The notes under the pieces are model-generated. The model was given only the letters and a program-made list of their open reading frames with translations, ran no database searches and was not told where the DNA came from. A DNA stretch of 64,000 nucleotides from Subsaximicrobium wynnwilliamsii (GTDB lineage: Bacteria > Bacteroidota > Bacteroidia > Flavobacteriales > Flavobacteriaceae). Below, one piece after another: positions 44,009-52,770 of this stretch (its first letter is position 1; the number at the start of each line of letters is the position of its first letter). Position numbers and translations under genes: made by a program. The stretch covers positions 280,049-344,048 of the forward strand of contig NZ_VORM01000002.1 of assembly GCF_007997225.1 (NCBI RefSeq), written 5' to 3'.

Positions 44009-44929
44009 TTAGTTGCTTTGAAGCTTTTGGTCGTTGTTGTTATCGGTTAGCTGAAGGAATTGTTCTTCCAAACTTTCCTTGCGTTTCACAAGATGAGAAA
44101 GCACGATGCCCTTATCAAACATGAGCCTGTTGAAACTTGAGGCATCCATAGGTTCTAAAAGAATGACCTTGATGAGTTCATTTTCAACGCTAATGGTTCC
44201 GAATATTGGGTCTTCTTCCAAAACCTTGAGAAGTGCTTCGTGTTGTTGGGATTTCAGTTCGAAAAATCCGTGGCTGGCGATCATTTCATCCACCCGACCG
44301 GAATATAATTTTTCGCCTTTTCTTAAAACCACCACATGGGAGCAGACTTTCTCTACTTCATCGAGCATGTGTGATGCCAAAAGAATGGTAGTCCCGGTAG
44401 CGGCAATCTCTTTAATGATTTGTCTAATTTGATGGATCCCCTGAGGGTCGAGGCCGTTGGTAGGCTCGTCGAGAATCAATATCTCTGGATCGTTCAATAG
44501 GGCAGAGGCAATGGCCAAACGCTGTTTCATCCCCAAAGAATAGGTGCTGAATTTATGGTTTTTACGGTCCAACAAGCCTACCAACTCCAGCTTTTCTTCA
44601 ATTTTTGCAGGTTCAACGCCTTTGATGCGGCAAACGAGCTTGAGATTTTGCGCGGCGGTCATGTAGGGGTAAAAGTTGGGACGCTCAATTATGGCTCCCA
44701 CTTTTTTGAGTGCATTGTGGGTAGAGACCTTGCCGTCGAACCAATTGAAACTGCCCGAGGTTTTGTTGACCACGTTGAGCACAATGCCCAGCGTGGTTGA
44801 CTTTCCGCTTCCGTTTGGGCCTAAAATGCCATAGACATTGCCTTTTTTTATATCAAAAGTCAAATCTTTGACCGCTGTGAGATAGCCAAATTTCTTAGTG
44901 AGGTTGTTGATGCTTAGAATGGATTCCAA
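44009..44929 (-). CDS. ABC transporter ATP-binding protein
   Basis: 306-aa nucleotide-binding subunit with Walker A GPNGSGKST (about 38-46), signature YSLGMKQRLAIASALL (about 135-150), Walker B ILILDEPTNGLDPQG and the H-loop ASHMLDEVEKVC. The C-terminal about 80 residues beyond the ATPase core are typical of ABC-2 (drug/antimicrobial or Gld-type) exporters. It pairs with the permease at 43137-43961. Confidence 0.95.
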   Translation of the reverse strand: MESILSINNLTKKFGYLTAVKDLTFDIKKGNVYGILGPNGSGKSTTLGIVLNVVNKTSGSFNWFDGKVSTHNALKKVGAIIERPNFYPYMTAAQNLKLVCRIKGVEPAKIEEKLELVGLLDRKNHKFSTYSLGMKQRLAIASALLNDPEILILDEPTNGLDPQGIHQIRQIIKEIAATGTTILLASHMLDEVEKVCSHVVVLRKGEKLYSGRVDEMIASHGFFELKSQQHEALLKVLEEDPIFGTISVENELIKVILLEPMDASSFNRLMFDKGIVLSHLVKRKESLEEQFLQLTDNNNDQKLQSN

Positions 44930-45261
44930 AATGTGATTGATTTTTTTCTACGGAAAAGTTTCCGTTGAGATGGTTGTGCTGGTTCGACGAGCTACTTCAA
45001 CATTTGTTACAAAACCATTGTTGGAGACAGCCTAGATTGGAGGATCATCAGGTGGACTGCATTTGATTGAGGTCAGTGAAGCCGAGGTTGGGGATTTCCA
45101 CCATGGTCTTCCTAGTAATAGAAATTTTAGTTGATAAGAATGAATTAAACTGAGTTAGAAAGTGGTTTTCAGAAAAAGATGAAGCGCACACGAACGGAAT
45201 TGTTGGAGGTAAACAGGAAGCATGGAAAAGCACAAAAATCAAGCTATAAACGGCAGATTTT
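44930..45261. other. intergenic, small palindrome only
   Basis: About 330 bases with no sound gene; a 64-codon minus-strand frame lacks any family feature. A palindrome ACGGAAA-AG-TTTCCGT lies at 44950-44965, just upstream of the ABC operon, and could be an operator. Confidence 0.4.
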
Positions 45262-45834
45262 TCAGAAGAAAATCATTTGGAGCACCAAAACAACAATCAC
45301 GGTATTGATTGCCAATCGCACCCATTTCAATTTGTTGGTTTTGATATGAACCAATGCCATTACCCCTAGAAATAATGCCACAATGATCAACTGAGCCACT
45401 TCAATGCCCACGTTAAAACCGAGCAGTGGCAAGACCACAGATTCATCATCAAAAATCATCATTTTGATATAGTTTGAAAATCCAAGTCCGTGTATGAGGC
45501 CGAAAGCCAAAAGAATAAAATAGGTTACAACTACGGATTGTTGCTGCGGATTGACTTTCGCAAGCATCCAATAATTATTGAGACAGCTAAGTAAGATGGT
45601 AATAGGAATCAAGGTTTCCACCAGGTCGGCATCAATGCTAACCAATTGCATTCCGGAGAGAAAAAGCGTCAAGCAATGGCCTACCGTGAAGGCGGTGACC
45701 AGGCCGAGCAGTTTCCGCCAATCCTGAAAGGTATAAATTAAACAGAAGGATACGATGAAATATAAATGATCAAGGGCGTCAAAATCGAGGATGTGGTTAA
45801 CGCCTTCCTTCAGATAAAATGTAAAATCCATCAT
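45262..45834 (-). CDS. HupE/UreJ-family membrane protein
   Basis: 190-aa protein with six or so membrane helices and the family's conserved histidines and acids: DALDHLYFIVSFCLIY, FTVGHCLTLFLSG, FGLIHGLGFSNYIK and GFNVGIEVAQLIIVALF. The family is linked to nickel or cobalt transport, but many Bacteroidota members lack any such context and none is visible here. A second Met at position 2 could be the start. It lies 12 bases downstream of the acidic pRiA4b-like gene, so probably co-transcribed. Confidence 0.88.
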   Translation of the reverse strand: MMDFTFYLKEGVNHILDFDALDHLYFIVSFCLIYTFQDWRKLLGLVTAFTVGHCLTLFLSGMQLVSIDADLVETLIPITILLSCLNNYWMLAKVNPQQQSVVVTYFILLAFGLIHGLGFSNYIKMMIFDDESVVLPLLGFNVGIEVAQLIIVALFLGVMALVHIKTNKLKWVRLAINTVIVVLVLQMIFF

Positions 45835-45846
45835 GACTCGAAAATT

Positions 45847-46365
45847 TTAATTCCAGTTCTCATCAAAATCTAGATCTTCATAATCGTCGATGTCCAAATC
45901 GTCGTTGAACTCATCAAACTCATCATCAAAATTTTCAGCTTCAAAAGACTTTTCTGGGGCAGTATCTGGGATTTGACCATGTGCGAACATGAGATTGGGA
46001 TAATCGGTGCCTTCTGCTTCTTCAGCAACATCAGCCAATTCAACCAAGAAGGTCCACATGCTTAAAAAGTCATAAACATAGATAAGTTTGGTCTGTTTTT
46101 TATTGACCACGTCGTTCAGAGCGGTTTCGCTCATGGTTCGTTTATCATCATAAGTGTCATTCACATCAATCATAGAGATTTCCTCGCCTTGATCCCACTG
46201 CTCATTACTCACATAAAAGGAGGCCATTTCGATACCATCAAAACCAAAAGATTGGGTAATGGCATTGTGTAAATCTTCCAAAGTGTCGGTTTCCCTGATC
46301 TCGATATCACGAAACACATCATCTTCGGCTTCGCTATCTAAAAGTATTCTGAATTTATAAATCAT
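45847..46365 (-). CDS. pRiA4b ORF-3-like (IS1096 TnpR-like) protein
   Basis: 172-aa protein with the ORF-3 fold: YKFRILLDSEAEDDVFRDIE, TDTLEDLHNAITQSFGFDG, MASFYVSNEQWDQGEEISMI and a strand LIYVYDFLSMWTFLVEL near 95-111. The C-terminal 40 residues are almost all Asp/Glu/Asn, an unusual acidic tail. Despite the family name there is no IS element here; in Bacteroidota it is a stand-alone chromosomal gene of unknown function. It is followed by the HupE-like gene. Confidence 0.85.
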   Translation of the reverse strand: MIYKFRILLDSEAEDDVFRDIEIRETDTLEDLHNAITQSFGFDGIEMASFYVSNEQWDQGEEISMIDVNDTYDDKRTMSETALNDVVNKKQTKLIYVYDFLSMWTFLVELADVAEEAEGTDYPNLMFAHGQIPDTAPEKSFEAENFDDEFDEFNDDLDIDDYEDLDFDENWN

Positions 46366-46394
46366 AACAAAAATTTGAGCTGCAAAGATACTAT

Positions 46395-47444
46395 TTATGT
46401 GTTAATTGCCCTGTTCTCCTCAACGCGATTTTTCGCGCGACTTTCCAACAAAATATAGAACTGCACGCCAATCATGATGGTTGCAATCACGAGATGCAAT
46501 GGTTGGGTTAAAAATGGAAAATCGAAGTAGTACATGAGGATGCCTGTTAAAATTTCAGCAAGAATACAGAGCATCAAGACATTGGTTTTTTTGTAATTGA
46601 GCTTTAATGTGCGGTTGCGGTACCACAGCCATCCATTCAATAGAAACACAGCTATTGAAAAACTACGGTGCACATAGAATTTGAGCGTGGGATTGTCTAG
46701 CCATTCCGATTTCACATAACCTATGGCCTTGACTTGCTCATCGATATATTGCCTAACCTGAATACCCAAAATAATTTGCATCAACGACAGGATAATCGCA
46801 AAAATCAAAAGATTTTTAAATCTCACGTCATAGACTTGGTCTTTAAAGCTACTTTTTGAGGCATAGATAAGGTAAAGAATAAAAGCCACGATAACCAGCG
46901 CCATGAGCATGTGAATGGAAATTTTATAAGGTGCCAAATTAGAATCAACCACAGTTTTGCCCAGCCAAGCTTGAAAGCCCATCCCAAGCACTGTGGCAAT
47001 CGATAAGATGGTAAGCCATTTGTTTTTACGCCACAACCAGAAGGATACTATTGTAAAAATCAGGATGGGAATTCCCGCTACTACTCCAGAAAGGCGATTG
47101 ATGTATTCTACCCAAGTATGGGTTGGATTGAACTGTGCGTAATCGTGTTTGGTATAAACCTCCCAGTGGATTGGGTTTATGGCCTCTGTAGATTTGAAAT
47201 CTTCTATAGCCACCCACAGTTGCTCATTTTGCATGATGATGACGCCTTTTTTATACTCGTGATCTGGATGGAACTGAAGCTGGGAAATATCGGTTGGTGG
47301 GATGTAGTATCCAAAACATTTAGGCCAATCTGGACAGCCCATGCCAGAGCCTGTCATGCGCACCACTGCGCCAGCAATAATTACGATGTAAATCAAAACC
47401 ACAGCAATTTTGGCGGTTTTTCTAAAGGTGTTTTGTATGTTCAT
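46395..47444 (-). CDS. ctaA: heme A synthase (COX15/CtaA type)
   Basis: 349-aa eight-helix inner-membrane enzyme that oxidises heme O to heme A for cytochrome oxidase. The N-terminal signature RMTGSGMGCPDWPKCFGYYI (about 28-47) is clear, with conserved histidines in YINRLSG-type EYINRLSGVVAG, ISIHMLMALV and FYVHRSFSIAVF. The loop between helices 1 and 2 is long, as in Bacteroidota enzymes. It overlaps the end of the cca gene by 4 bases, so both are in one operon. Confidence 0.95.
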   Translation of the reverse strand: MNIQNTFRKTAKIAVVLIYIVIIAGAVVRMTGSGMGCPDWPKCFGYYIPPTDISQLQFHPDHEYKKGVIIMQNEQLWVAIEDFKSTEAINPIHWEVYTKHDYAQFNPTHTWVEYINRLSGVVAGIPILIFTIVSFWLWRKNKWLTILSIATVLGMGFQAWLGKTVVDSNLAPYKISIHMLMALVIVAFILYLIYASKSSFKDQVYDVRFKNLLIFAIILSLMQIILGIQVRQYIDEQVKAIGYVKSEWLDNPTLKFYVHRSFSIAVFLLNGWLWYRNRTLKLNYKKTNVLMLCILAEILTGILMYYFDFPFLTQPLHLVIATIMIGVQFYILLESRAKNRVEENRAINT

Positions 47445-48859
47445 AACGTGGCTTTGAGTCCGAGTTTTTCGCCTAATTTCAGCATCAATTGATGTGCTGC
47501 TTCATGTTCATTTGGGATATCACCTTCTAAAATGGCTTCTTTGATGGCTTCCTTGATTTGACCGATTTCCCGGGAAGGTTTCAGATCAAAAGCCTCCATG
47601 ATTTCCTCTCCCGAAACTGGAGGTTGAAAATTGCGAACATGGTCGCGGGCTTCAACTTCATCAATCTTTTGACGCACCACTTGGAAATTCTTATGGTATT
47701 TTTTAAAGCGTTTGGGGTTTTTGGTGGTAATATCGGCTTCGCATAAAATCATCAAATCCTCCACATACTCTCCAGCATCAAAAATGAGACGTCGCACTGC
47801 CGAGTCGGTTACCATGTCCTGTGCCAACACAATGGGACGGGAGCTCATGAACACCATTTTCTGAACAAATTTCATTTTCTCATTCAAGGGCATTTTGAGC
47901 CGCTTGAAGAGTTTATAGACCATTTTAGAGCCCACAAACTCATGAGCATGAAAGGTCCAGCCCACTTTTTTGCTGAATTTCTTGGTGGGTGCCTTTCCAA
48001 TATCGTGGAGTAAAGCAGCCCAACGCAGCCAAACATCTTCAGTGTTTTTGGCAATATTATCGACCACCTCCAAAGTGTGATAAAAGTTATCCTTATGGGT
48101 TTGTCCTTCCACCTCATCAATACCTTTGAGGGCGGTAAGCTCTGGAAGTATGAATTCTAAAAGGCCGGTTTTTTCAAGCAGTAAAAATCCTACGGAAGGC
48201 GTTTCGCTGAGCAGTATTTTATTCAGCTCCACAACGATACGTTCCTTGGTAATGATTTTTATACGTTCCTTATTTCTGAAAATAGACTCCAAGGAAGCTG
48301 CTTCAATCGTGAAATTAAGTTGGGTGGCGAATCGTATGGCGCGCATCATGCGCAAAGGATCATCGCTATAGGTAATGTCGGGATCCAACGGCGTTCTGAT
48401 GATTTTGTGCTCCAAATCCTCAACGCCATTGAAGGGATCGAGCAGGTTTCCGAAGCTATCGGCACTCAAACTCAATGCCATGGCATTGATAGTGAAATCG
48501 CGGCGGTTCTGGTCGTCTTGCAGGCTTCCATTCTCTACGATGGGATTTCTACTGTCTTGGGTATAGGATTCCTTGCGGGCGCCAACAAATTCAATATCCA
48601 TATCCTCATACACCAACATGGCGGTGCCATAGGTCTTAAAGACTTGCACCTTTGGGGAATTCGGGAGGTTTTTAGCCACTTGTTTGGCGAGTTTGATACC
48701 GCTACCAATTGCGACGATATCAATATCTTTGTGTTCGCCGCGCTCTAAGATGTGATCTCGAACAAAACCACCAATCACATAGCTATCCACGCCAATGTCT
48801 TTGGCAGCTTGGCTTATGATTTTAAAGATGGGGTTTTTTAGGGCTTCTTTATAATTCAT
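47441..48859 (-). CDS. cca: CCA-adding/poly(A) tRNA nucleotidyltransferase with HD domain
   Basis: 472-aa enzyme adding or repairing tRNA 3' CCA ends, needed here because the tRNA-Arg gene does not encode CCA. The N-terminal nucleotidyltransferase has YVIGGFVRDHIL (GG motif) and HKDIDIVAIGSG (DxD). The RxxRR-type region DDPLRMMRAIRFATQLNFTI and a C-terminal HD domain with LLHDIGKAPTKK follow. It is first in an operon with ctaA. Confidence 0.95.
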   Translation of the reverse strand: MNYKEALKNPIFKIISQAAKDIGVDSYVIGGFVRDHILERGEHKDIDIVAIGSGIKLAKQVAKNLPNSPKVQVFKTYGTAMLVYEDMDIEFVGARKESYTQDSRNPIVENGSLQDDQNRRDFTINAMALSLSADSFGNLLDPFNGVEDLEHKIIRTPLDPDITYSDDPLRMMRAIRFATQLNFTIEAASLESIFRNKERIKIITKERIVVELNKILLSETPSVGFLLLEKTGLLEFILPELTALKGIDEVEGQTHKDNFYHTLEVVDNIAKNTEDVWLRWAALLHDIGKAPTKKFSKKVGWTFHAHEFVGSKMVYKLFKRLKMPLNEKMKFVQKMVFMSSRPIVLAQDMVTDSAVRRLIFDAGEYVEDLMILCEADITTKNPKRFKKYHKNFQVVRQKIDEVEARDHVRNFQPPVSGEEIMEAFDLKPSREIGQIKEAIKEAILEGDIPNEHEAAHQLMLKLGEKLGLKATL

Positions 48860-48959
48860 GTTTAATTGACTAATGGTTGTGGATTTTTTGCCACGAATGC
48901 ACGAATCTTTTTTTTATTAGATAAGACTAAAGTCTTTTGCTTAGATATTTTAACCGCTG

Positions 48960-49334
48960 TTATAAGAGTATTCTTTTGTGGTCCAGTAGATCTTTATGGA
49001 AATTAGCTAAAATGGCTAATTTAAGTTGAGAGACCTTTAAATAATTGATGCATTGTGAAAGCTGTTTGTCATTCAAGTTTTCTATAGATTTTATTTCTAA
49101 GATTATCTTATCGAAAACCACAAAATCTGCATAAAATTTATGACTTAAAAAAACGTCCTTATAAGCTACAGCATATTCTTTTTCTCTTTGAAAAGGAATG
49201 GCCCTGTCTTTGAATTCATATTCTAGGGCATCCTTATATACGATTTCAGAAAAACCACTTCCTAAATGATTATACACATCGAATAACGCTCCAACTATTG
49301 CATAACTTTCGTCTTTATAAAGAATATTTGCCAT
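48960..49334 (-). CDS. GxxExxY-family protein
   Basis: 124-aa protein of the GxxExxY family, named from the motif seen here as GFSEIVY in HLGSGFSEIVYKDALEYEF (residues 24-43). The later strands KFYADFVVFDKIILEIKSIE look like a PD-(D/E)xK-type core (D...E-x-K). The molecular role is not known. It stands alone, 101 bases from cca and 137 from tsaC. Confidence 0.85.
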   Translation of the reverse strand: MANILYKDESYAIVGALFDVYNHLGSGFSEIVYKDALEYEFKDRAIPFQREKEYAVAYKDVFLSHKFYADFVVFDKIILEIKSIENLNDKQLSQCINYLKVSQLKLAILANFHKDLLDHKRILL

Positions 49335-49432
49335 TATTATAAGATTAGATTTGTTAAAGCTTTTTCATAAGACAGGGAAATTAGTGACAGTACATAGAAT
49401 TTAAATATGCTTCAAAAAAATTATATTCGTGT

Positions 49433-49454
49433 ACCTGCCTGCCGGCAGGCAGGT
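49433..49454. repeat. 22-bp perfect palindrome
   Basis: ACCTGCCTGCC followed directly by its reverse complement. Extended palindromes of this CCTGCC type recur between genes in many Bacteroidota, where they act as transcript ends or REP-like elements. It lies between tsaC and the GxxExxY gene, downstream of tsaC. Confidence 0.7.
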
Positions 49455-49470
49455 TTGTGGCAACTTTAAT

Positions 49471-50046
49471 TTATTCCCTAACAACAACTACTTTTCCATC
49501 ATTGCCCAACTTAATAATCGCCGATGGCTGTGACGCGCTTTTTTCGTTTTGCAAATTTACGACATAGTCCACACCTTTTAAAATGTGCTCGCTTATTTCT
49601 TTGTAGCTTTTTGGAGTGGGTTGACTGCTAATATTGGCTGAGGTAGATACCAAAGGTTTGCCAAGATATTTAATGAGCTGTTCACAAAATTTGTGCTTAA
49701 CCACACGAATGGCAAGTGTGTTATCTGCCGCTATGAGATTCTCTGCAACACCAGCCGGATGGTCATAAATGATGGTAGTAGGTTTTATAGCGACGTCTAA
49801 AATGGTATAGGCCATCTTAGGGACGTTATCCACATGTTTTTCTAGCATGCCATAATTGTTTACCATACAAATCAAGGCTTGCGAGTCGTCGCGCTGCTTG
49901 AGCTTATAGATTTTTTGAACGGCTTCGGCATTTGTGGCATCACAGCCAATGCCCCAAACGGTGTCGGTGGGGTAGAGTATGAGGCCGCCTTTTTTTAAGG
50001 CTTGAAGTGCTTTTTGGACTTCTATTTTTTGCTGTTCAGTAGTCAT
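49471..50046 (-). CDS. tsaC: L-threonylcarbamoyladenylate synthase (Sua5/YrdC/YciO type)
   Basis: 191-aa cytosolic enzyme for the first step of tRNA t6A37 synthesis. The YrdC fold is shown by GGLILYPTDTVWGIGCDATN, AVQKIYKLKQRDDSQALIC, TIIYDHPAGVAENLIA and GKPLVSTSANISSQPTPKSY. The start ATG 50046 (MTTEQQKIEV) overlaps the upstream methyltransferase stop by 4 bases; the longer frame would lie inside that gene. Confidence 0.95.
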   Translation of the reverse strand: MTTEQQKIEVQKALQALKKGGLILYPTDTVWGIGCDATNAEAVQKIYKLKQRDDSQALICMVNNYGMLEKHVDNVPKMAYTILDVAIKPTTIIYDHPAGVAENLIAADNTLAIRVVKHKFCEQLIKYLGKPLVSTSANISSQPTPKSYKEISEHILKGVDYVVNLQNEKSASQPSAIIKLGNDGKVVVVRE

Positions 50047-50699
50047 TTTTGTAAATCGATTTTTTGGGCTACAGTAGCAAATTGTTTGTATTTGATGTCT
50101 AATGCGGTAAAACAAAAAGGGATATTATAAAGCAAAGGTTTTATGGAGCCACTTGGATTGATACCTTGGTGTTGAAGTATTTTAAAACCAATGCTTTCGT
50201 ACATTTTCCTAATGCTCTTTTTAGTGAACCAGCGCAAGTGTGTTTTGTCCATAACACCATGATCTTGATAATCCCAATCACCATTGACAACCAATTTTTT
50301 AAAACTTCGGAAATACCGCATGTTTGGAATTGAACTAATAATCAATCCTTTGCTCTTGAGTTTGGGTTTTAAATCCTTAAGCACCTGGTCTGGATAGGCT
50401 AAATGCTCTAAAACATCATTGAAATAAATGACGTCAAAATAGTTGTTAGGTAAGTCAGTTAAGAAGTCTTCTACAGCCCCAATAAATACTTTGTCCAGGA
50501 TTGATTTTGCCATCTCACCTTCATTTGGCATGTACTCAATACCCCAAACTTCGGCATTATTAAGGTTTTTAATTTGGCCACCAAATGTACCTTGACCACA
50601 ACCCACATCCAAAACGCATTGAGCCTCTTTGGGCAAGAACTCCAACATTTCAGGTCTTGGGAATTTGTAGTAAGTTTCGGGTTTGTTATTGTAATCCAT
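50043..50699 (-). CDS. class I SAM-dependent methyltransferase
   Basis: 218-aa protein with SAM motif VLDVGCGQGTFGGQI (about 30-44), acidic loop and DVIYFNDVLEHLAYPDQVLK (about 90-109), typical of small-molecule or sugar methyltransferases of the UbiG/glycan group. Its place beside the glycosyltransferase cluster suggests a glycan or lipid substrate, but that is inference. Overlaps tsaC by 4 bases. Confidence 0.88.
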   Translation of the reverse strand: MDYNNKPETYYKFPRPEMLEFLPKEAQCVLDVGCGQGTFGGQIKNLNNAEVWGIEYMPNEGEMAKSILDKVFIGAVEDFLTDLPNNYFDVIYFNDVLEHLAYPDQVLKDLKPKLKSKGLIISSIPNMRYFRSFKKLVVNGDWDYQDHGVMDKTHLRWFTKKSIRKMYESIGFKILQHQGINPSGSIKPLLYNIPFCFTALDIKYKQFATVAQKIDLQK

Positions 50700-50740
50700 C
50701 TTGTTTAAAGTTCATTTTTAGGGTTGTTGGTTATAATATT

Positions 50741-50830
50741 GAATCCCTCCAGAGGGTTTTAGTCCCCGAGGCTTGCCTCGAAATACAATGAACATCTTTC
50801 AATTCATACCTAGTGGGCTTGCCCCGAGGT
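50741..50830. repeat. REP-like palindromic element, copy 2
   Basis: 90-bp relative of 9102-9187: CCCTC-CA-GAGGG, CGAGG-CTTG-CCTCG and GGGCTTGCCCCGAGG in the same order. The stems are kept, while loop and spacer bases differ. Followed by AATTCAAAATTC simple repeats at about 50867-50892. Confidence 0.7.
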
Positions 50831-50923
50831 TATTCATTAGATTTTGAAATATATTTTAACAGAAAAATTCAAAATTCAAAATTCAAAATTCCAAAATCGT
50901 CAATCATTTATCGTCAATCTACT

Positions 50924-51808
50924 TTAGGGTTTCATGGAATAAACCAATGAATTCCCTCCTCTGAGTAGGATTTTGAACGGGGCATAATATTTTTTAGGCT
51001 TTAAAATGGATTTGAACCCGTATTTTAAAAGCAACATCAAGCGCATGGCACAAAAATAGGAATAGGTGAAGTTTTTCTGAATCACATAGAGATACGAAAT
51101 TGTAAATTCAGCTCTGATTTTCACATTCGTCGAGCTCTTGCCCATGAAATGAATAAAGGTGGATTCAGGATAAAAAACGGTTTTATAACCAGCTTTTTTC
51201 AGTCTCAAGCAAACATCCATTTCTTCGTAGAACAGAAAAATATTTGGATCAAAACCGCCTGCTTTTTCATAGGCCACTTTTTTAAAGAACATGAATGCAC
51301 CAGAGACGATATCAACCTCGAATGGTTTTGATAAATCTGAGTTTGTTAGTCTTCCGTAATATGCCTGTGGTTTTTTCTGATTAAAAAAATGATAGTTAAA
51401 GCCAATAAATTGGCGATAGCTGTATCTAAATTGCTTTTGTTCAGCATTCACTTGGTGCAGGCCCAATACGCCGATATCTGGATGTGCGTTGCTGTATTGC
51501 AAAAGTTTGAGTAACGAATTTTCGGTTAATTCCACATCATTGTTGATAAAAGCATAATGTTTACCCGAGGCAAATTGGTAGCCGAGGTGATTTCCACCAC
51601 CAAAACCCAAGTTTACTTTGCTTTTTATGAGTTTTACGGAAGAGTTTTCGAGATAAGTTTCAAGTATCAAAAGATCTTTTGAGGAGGAATTATTATCTAC
51701 CACAATGATCTCAAAAGAAACAGTTTTGGTATGCCGATGGATCGACTCGATGCAACCTATCGTAAAGGTTGACGAATTGAAATTAATGATGATTATTGAA
51801 ATATCCAT
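50924..51808 (-). CDS. glycosyltransferase family 2
   Basis: 294-aa GT-A-fold transferase: ISIIIINFNSSTFTIGCIES, EIIVVDNNSSSKD, KVNLGFGGGNHLGYQFASG, HYAFINNDVELTENSL (DxD-like) and GAFMFFKKVAYEKAGGFDPN with the ED-type FLFYEEMDVCLRLKKAGYK. It resembles rhamnosyl-type transferases of O-antigen clusters. ATG 51808 (MDISIIIINF) is chosen; the 30 residues upstream do not fit. Divergent from the next gene. Confidence 0.92.
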   Translation of the reverse strand: MDISIIIINFNSSTFTIGCIESIHRHTKTVSFEIIVVDNNSSSKDLLILETYLENSSVKLIKSKVNLGFGGGNHLGYQFASGKHYAFINNDVELTENSLLKLLQYSNAHPDIGVLGLHQVNAEQKQFRYSYRQFIGFNYHFFNQKKPQAYYGRLTNSDLSKPFEVDIVSGAFMFFKKVAYEKAGGFDPNIFLFYEEMDVCLRLKKAGYKTVFYPESTFIHFMGKSSTNVKIRAEFTISYLYVIQKNFTYSYFCAMRLMLLLKYGFKSILKPKKYYAPFKILLRGGNSLVYSMKP

Positions 51809-51903
51809 AGGCAAATATGGCGCAAATTTAAACAAAAAAGTAGGTCTGTAAAGGCTTAAGTTTGTTCTTTTGATTAATATTGTAGACGAACAATGCAATA
51901 GTT

Positions 51904-52770
51904 ATGAAAAAAATTCACGTGGGTTTTTTGTTGTCTTATGATTATGATAAGCTAAAAAAGTCAATACCCCCTGTTTATAAGAGTGCCGATCGTATTTTTA
52001 TAGCGATGGATAAGGAATTGCGCACCTGGTCTGGAGAATATTTCACGCTTGATCCTTCTTTTTTTGAATGGCTAAAGGATTTTGACAGTGAAAATAAAAT
52101 CGAGATCTATGAAGATGACTTTTACGTACCAGAATTAAAAGCCATTGAAAACGATAACCGTGAACGAGAAATGCTCTCCAAAAAAATGGGCATTGGCAAT
52201 TGGTTGGTTCAGGTGGATAGCGATGAGTATTTTTTTAATTTTGAGAGTTTTGTGAAGGACCTTCGTAAATATGATAAATACCTCGATAATCCTGAAAAAA
52301 AGAACATTCAAATTGCTGCCTTTCTAATCAATCTGTACAAATATTCTGATGATGGGATTTTGTATGTCAAAGCGCCCACAAGGGGAGTGATGGCTACTAA
52401 TTATCCCAATTACAAGGTCGCCAGAAATACCAGAAAACGGATTGTTTACACACAAAATTTATTGTTGCATGAAAGTATTGCCAGAACAGAGGAAGAACTA
52501 TTGCTCAAGTTTGAAAATTGGGGACACAACATCGATATTAAAGATAAGGATGCCTTTATGGAAAAATGGCGTACTACCAATAAATCGAATTATGAGCAAC
52601 GAGAGGATTTTTTCTATATAGAGCCTGAGAAGTGGAAACACCTTGATTATGCCCAAGGTAAAACCTTGGAGGAGATCGCGGGTAATATGGACTTAAAGGC
52701 CATAATGCCAAGTAAGACGTTTATAGCAGGTAAGAATTTTGGTCAATGGTTTAAATTCTTATTTAAGTAG
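51904..52770 (+). CDS. putative glycosyltransferase (DxD-containing, unclassified)
   Basis: 288-aa protein. The N-terminal YDKLKKSIPPVYKSADRIFI and the central NWLVQVDSDEYFFNFESF with a DSD motif (about residues 100-117) suggest a GT-A-like nucleotide-sugar binding site. The rest is not recognised. The product probably adds a sugar in the surface glycan built by the neighbouring transferases. Convergent with the GT4 gene, overlapping it by 12 bases. Confidence 0.65.
   Translation: MKKIHVGFLLSYDYDKLKKSIPPVYKSADRIFIAMDKELRTWSGEYFTLDPSFFEWLKDFDSENKIEIYEDDFYVPELKAIENDNREREMLSKKMGIGNWLVQVDSDEYFFNFESFVKDLRKYDKYLDNPEKKNIQIAAFLINLYKYSDDGILYVKAPTRGVMATNYPNYKVARNTRKRIVYTQNLLLHESIARTEEELLLKFENWGHNIDIKDKDAFMEKWRTTNKSNYEQREDFFYIEPEKWKHLDYAQGKTLEEIAGNMDLKAIMPSKTFIAGKNFGQWFKFLFK

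Noticed and set aside
45048..45242. 64-codon minus-strand frame between the ABC operon and HupE
   Set aside because: No family match and poor context.
45847..46365. Insertion sequence suggested by the IS1096/pRiA4b family name
   Set aside because: No transposase, terminal inverted repeats or target duplication around the gene.
48320..48748. 142-codon plus-strand frame
   Set aside because: Antisense to the nucleotidyltransferase domain of cca.
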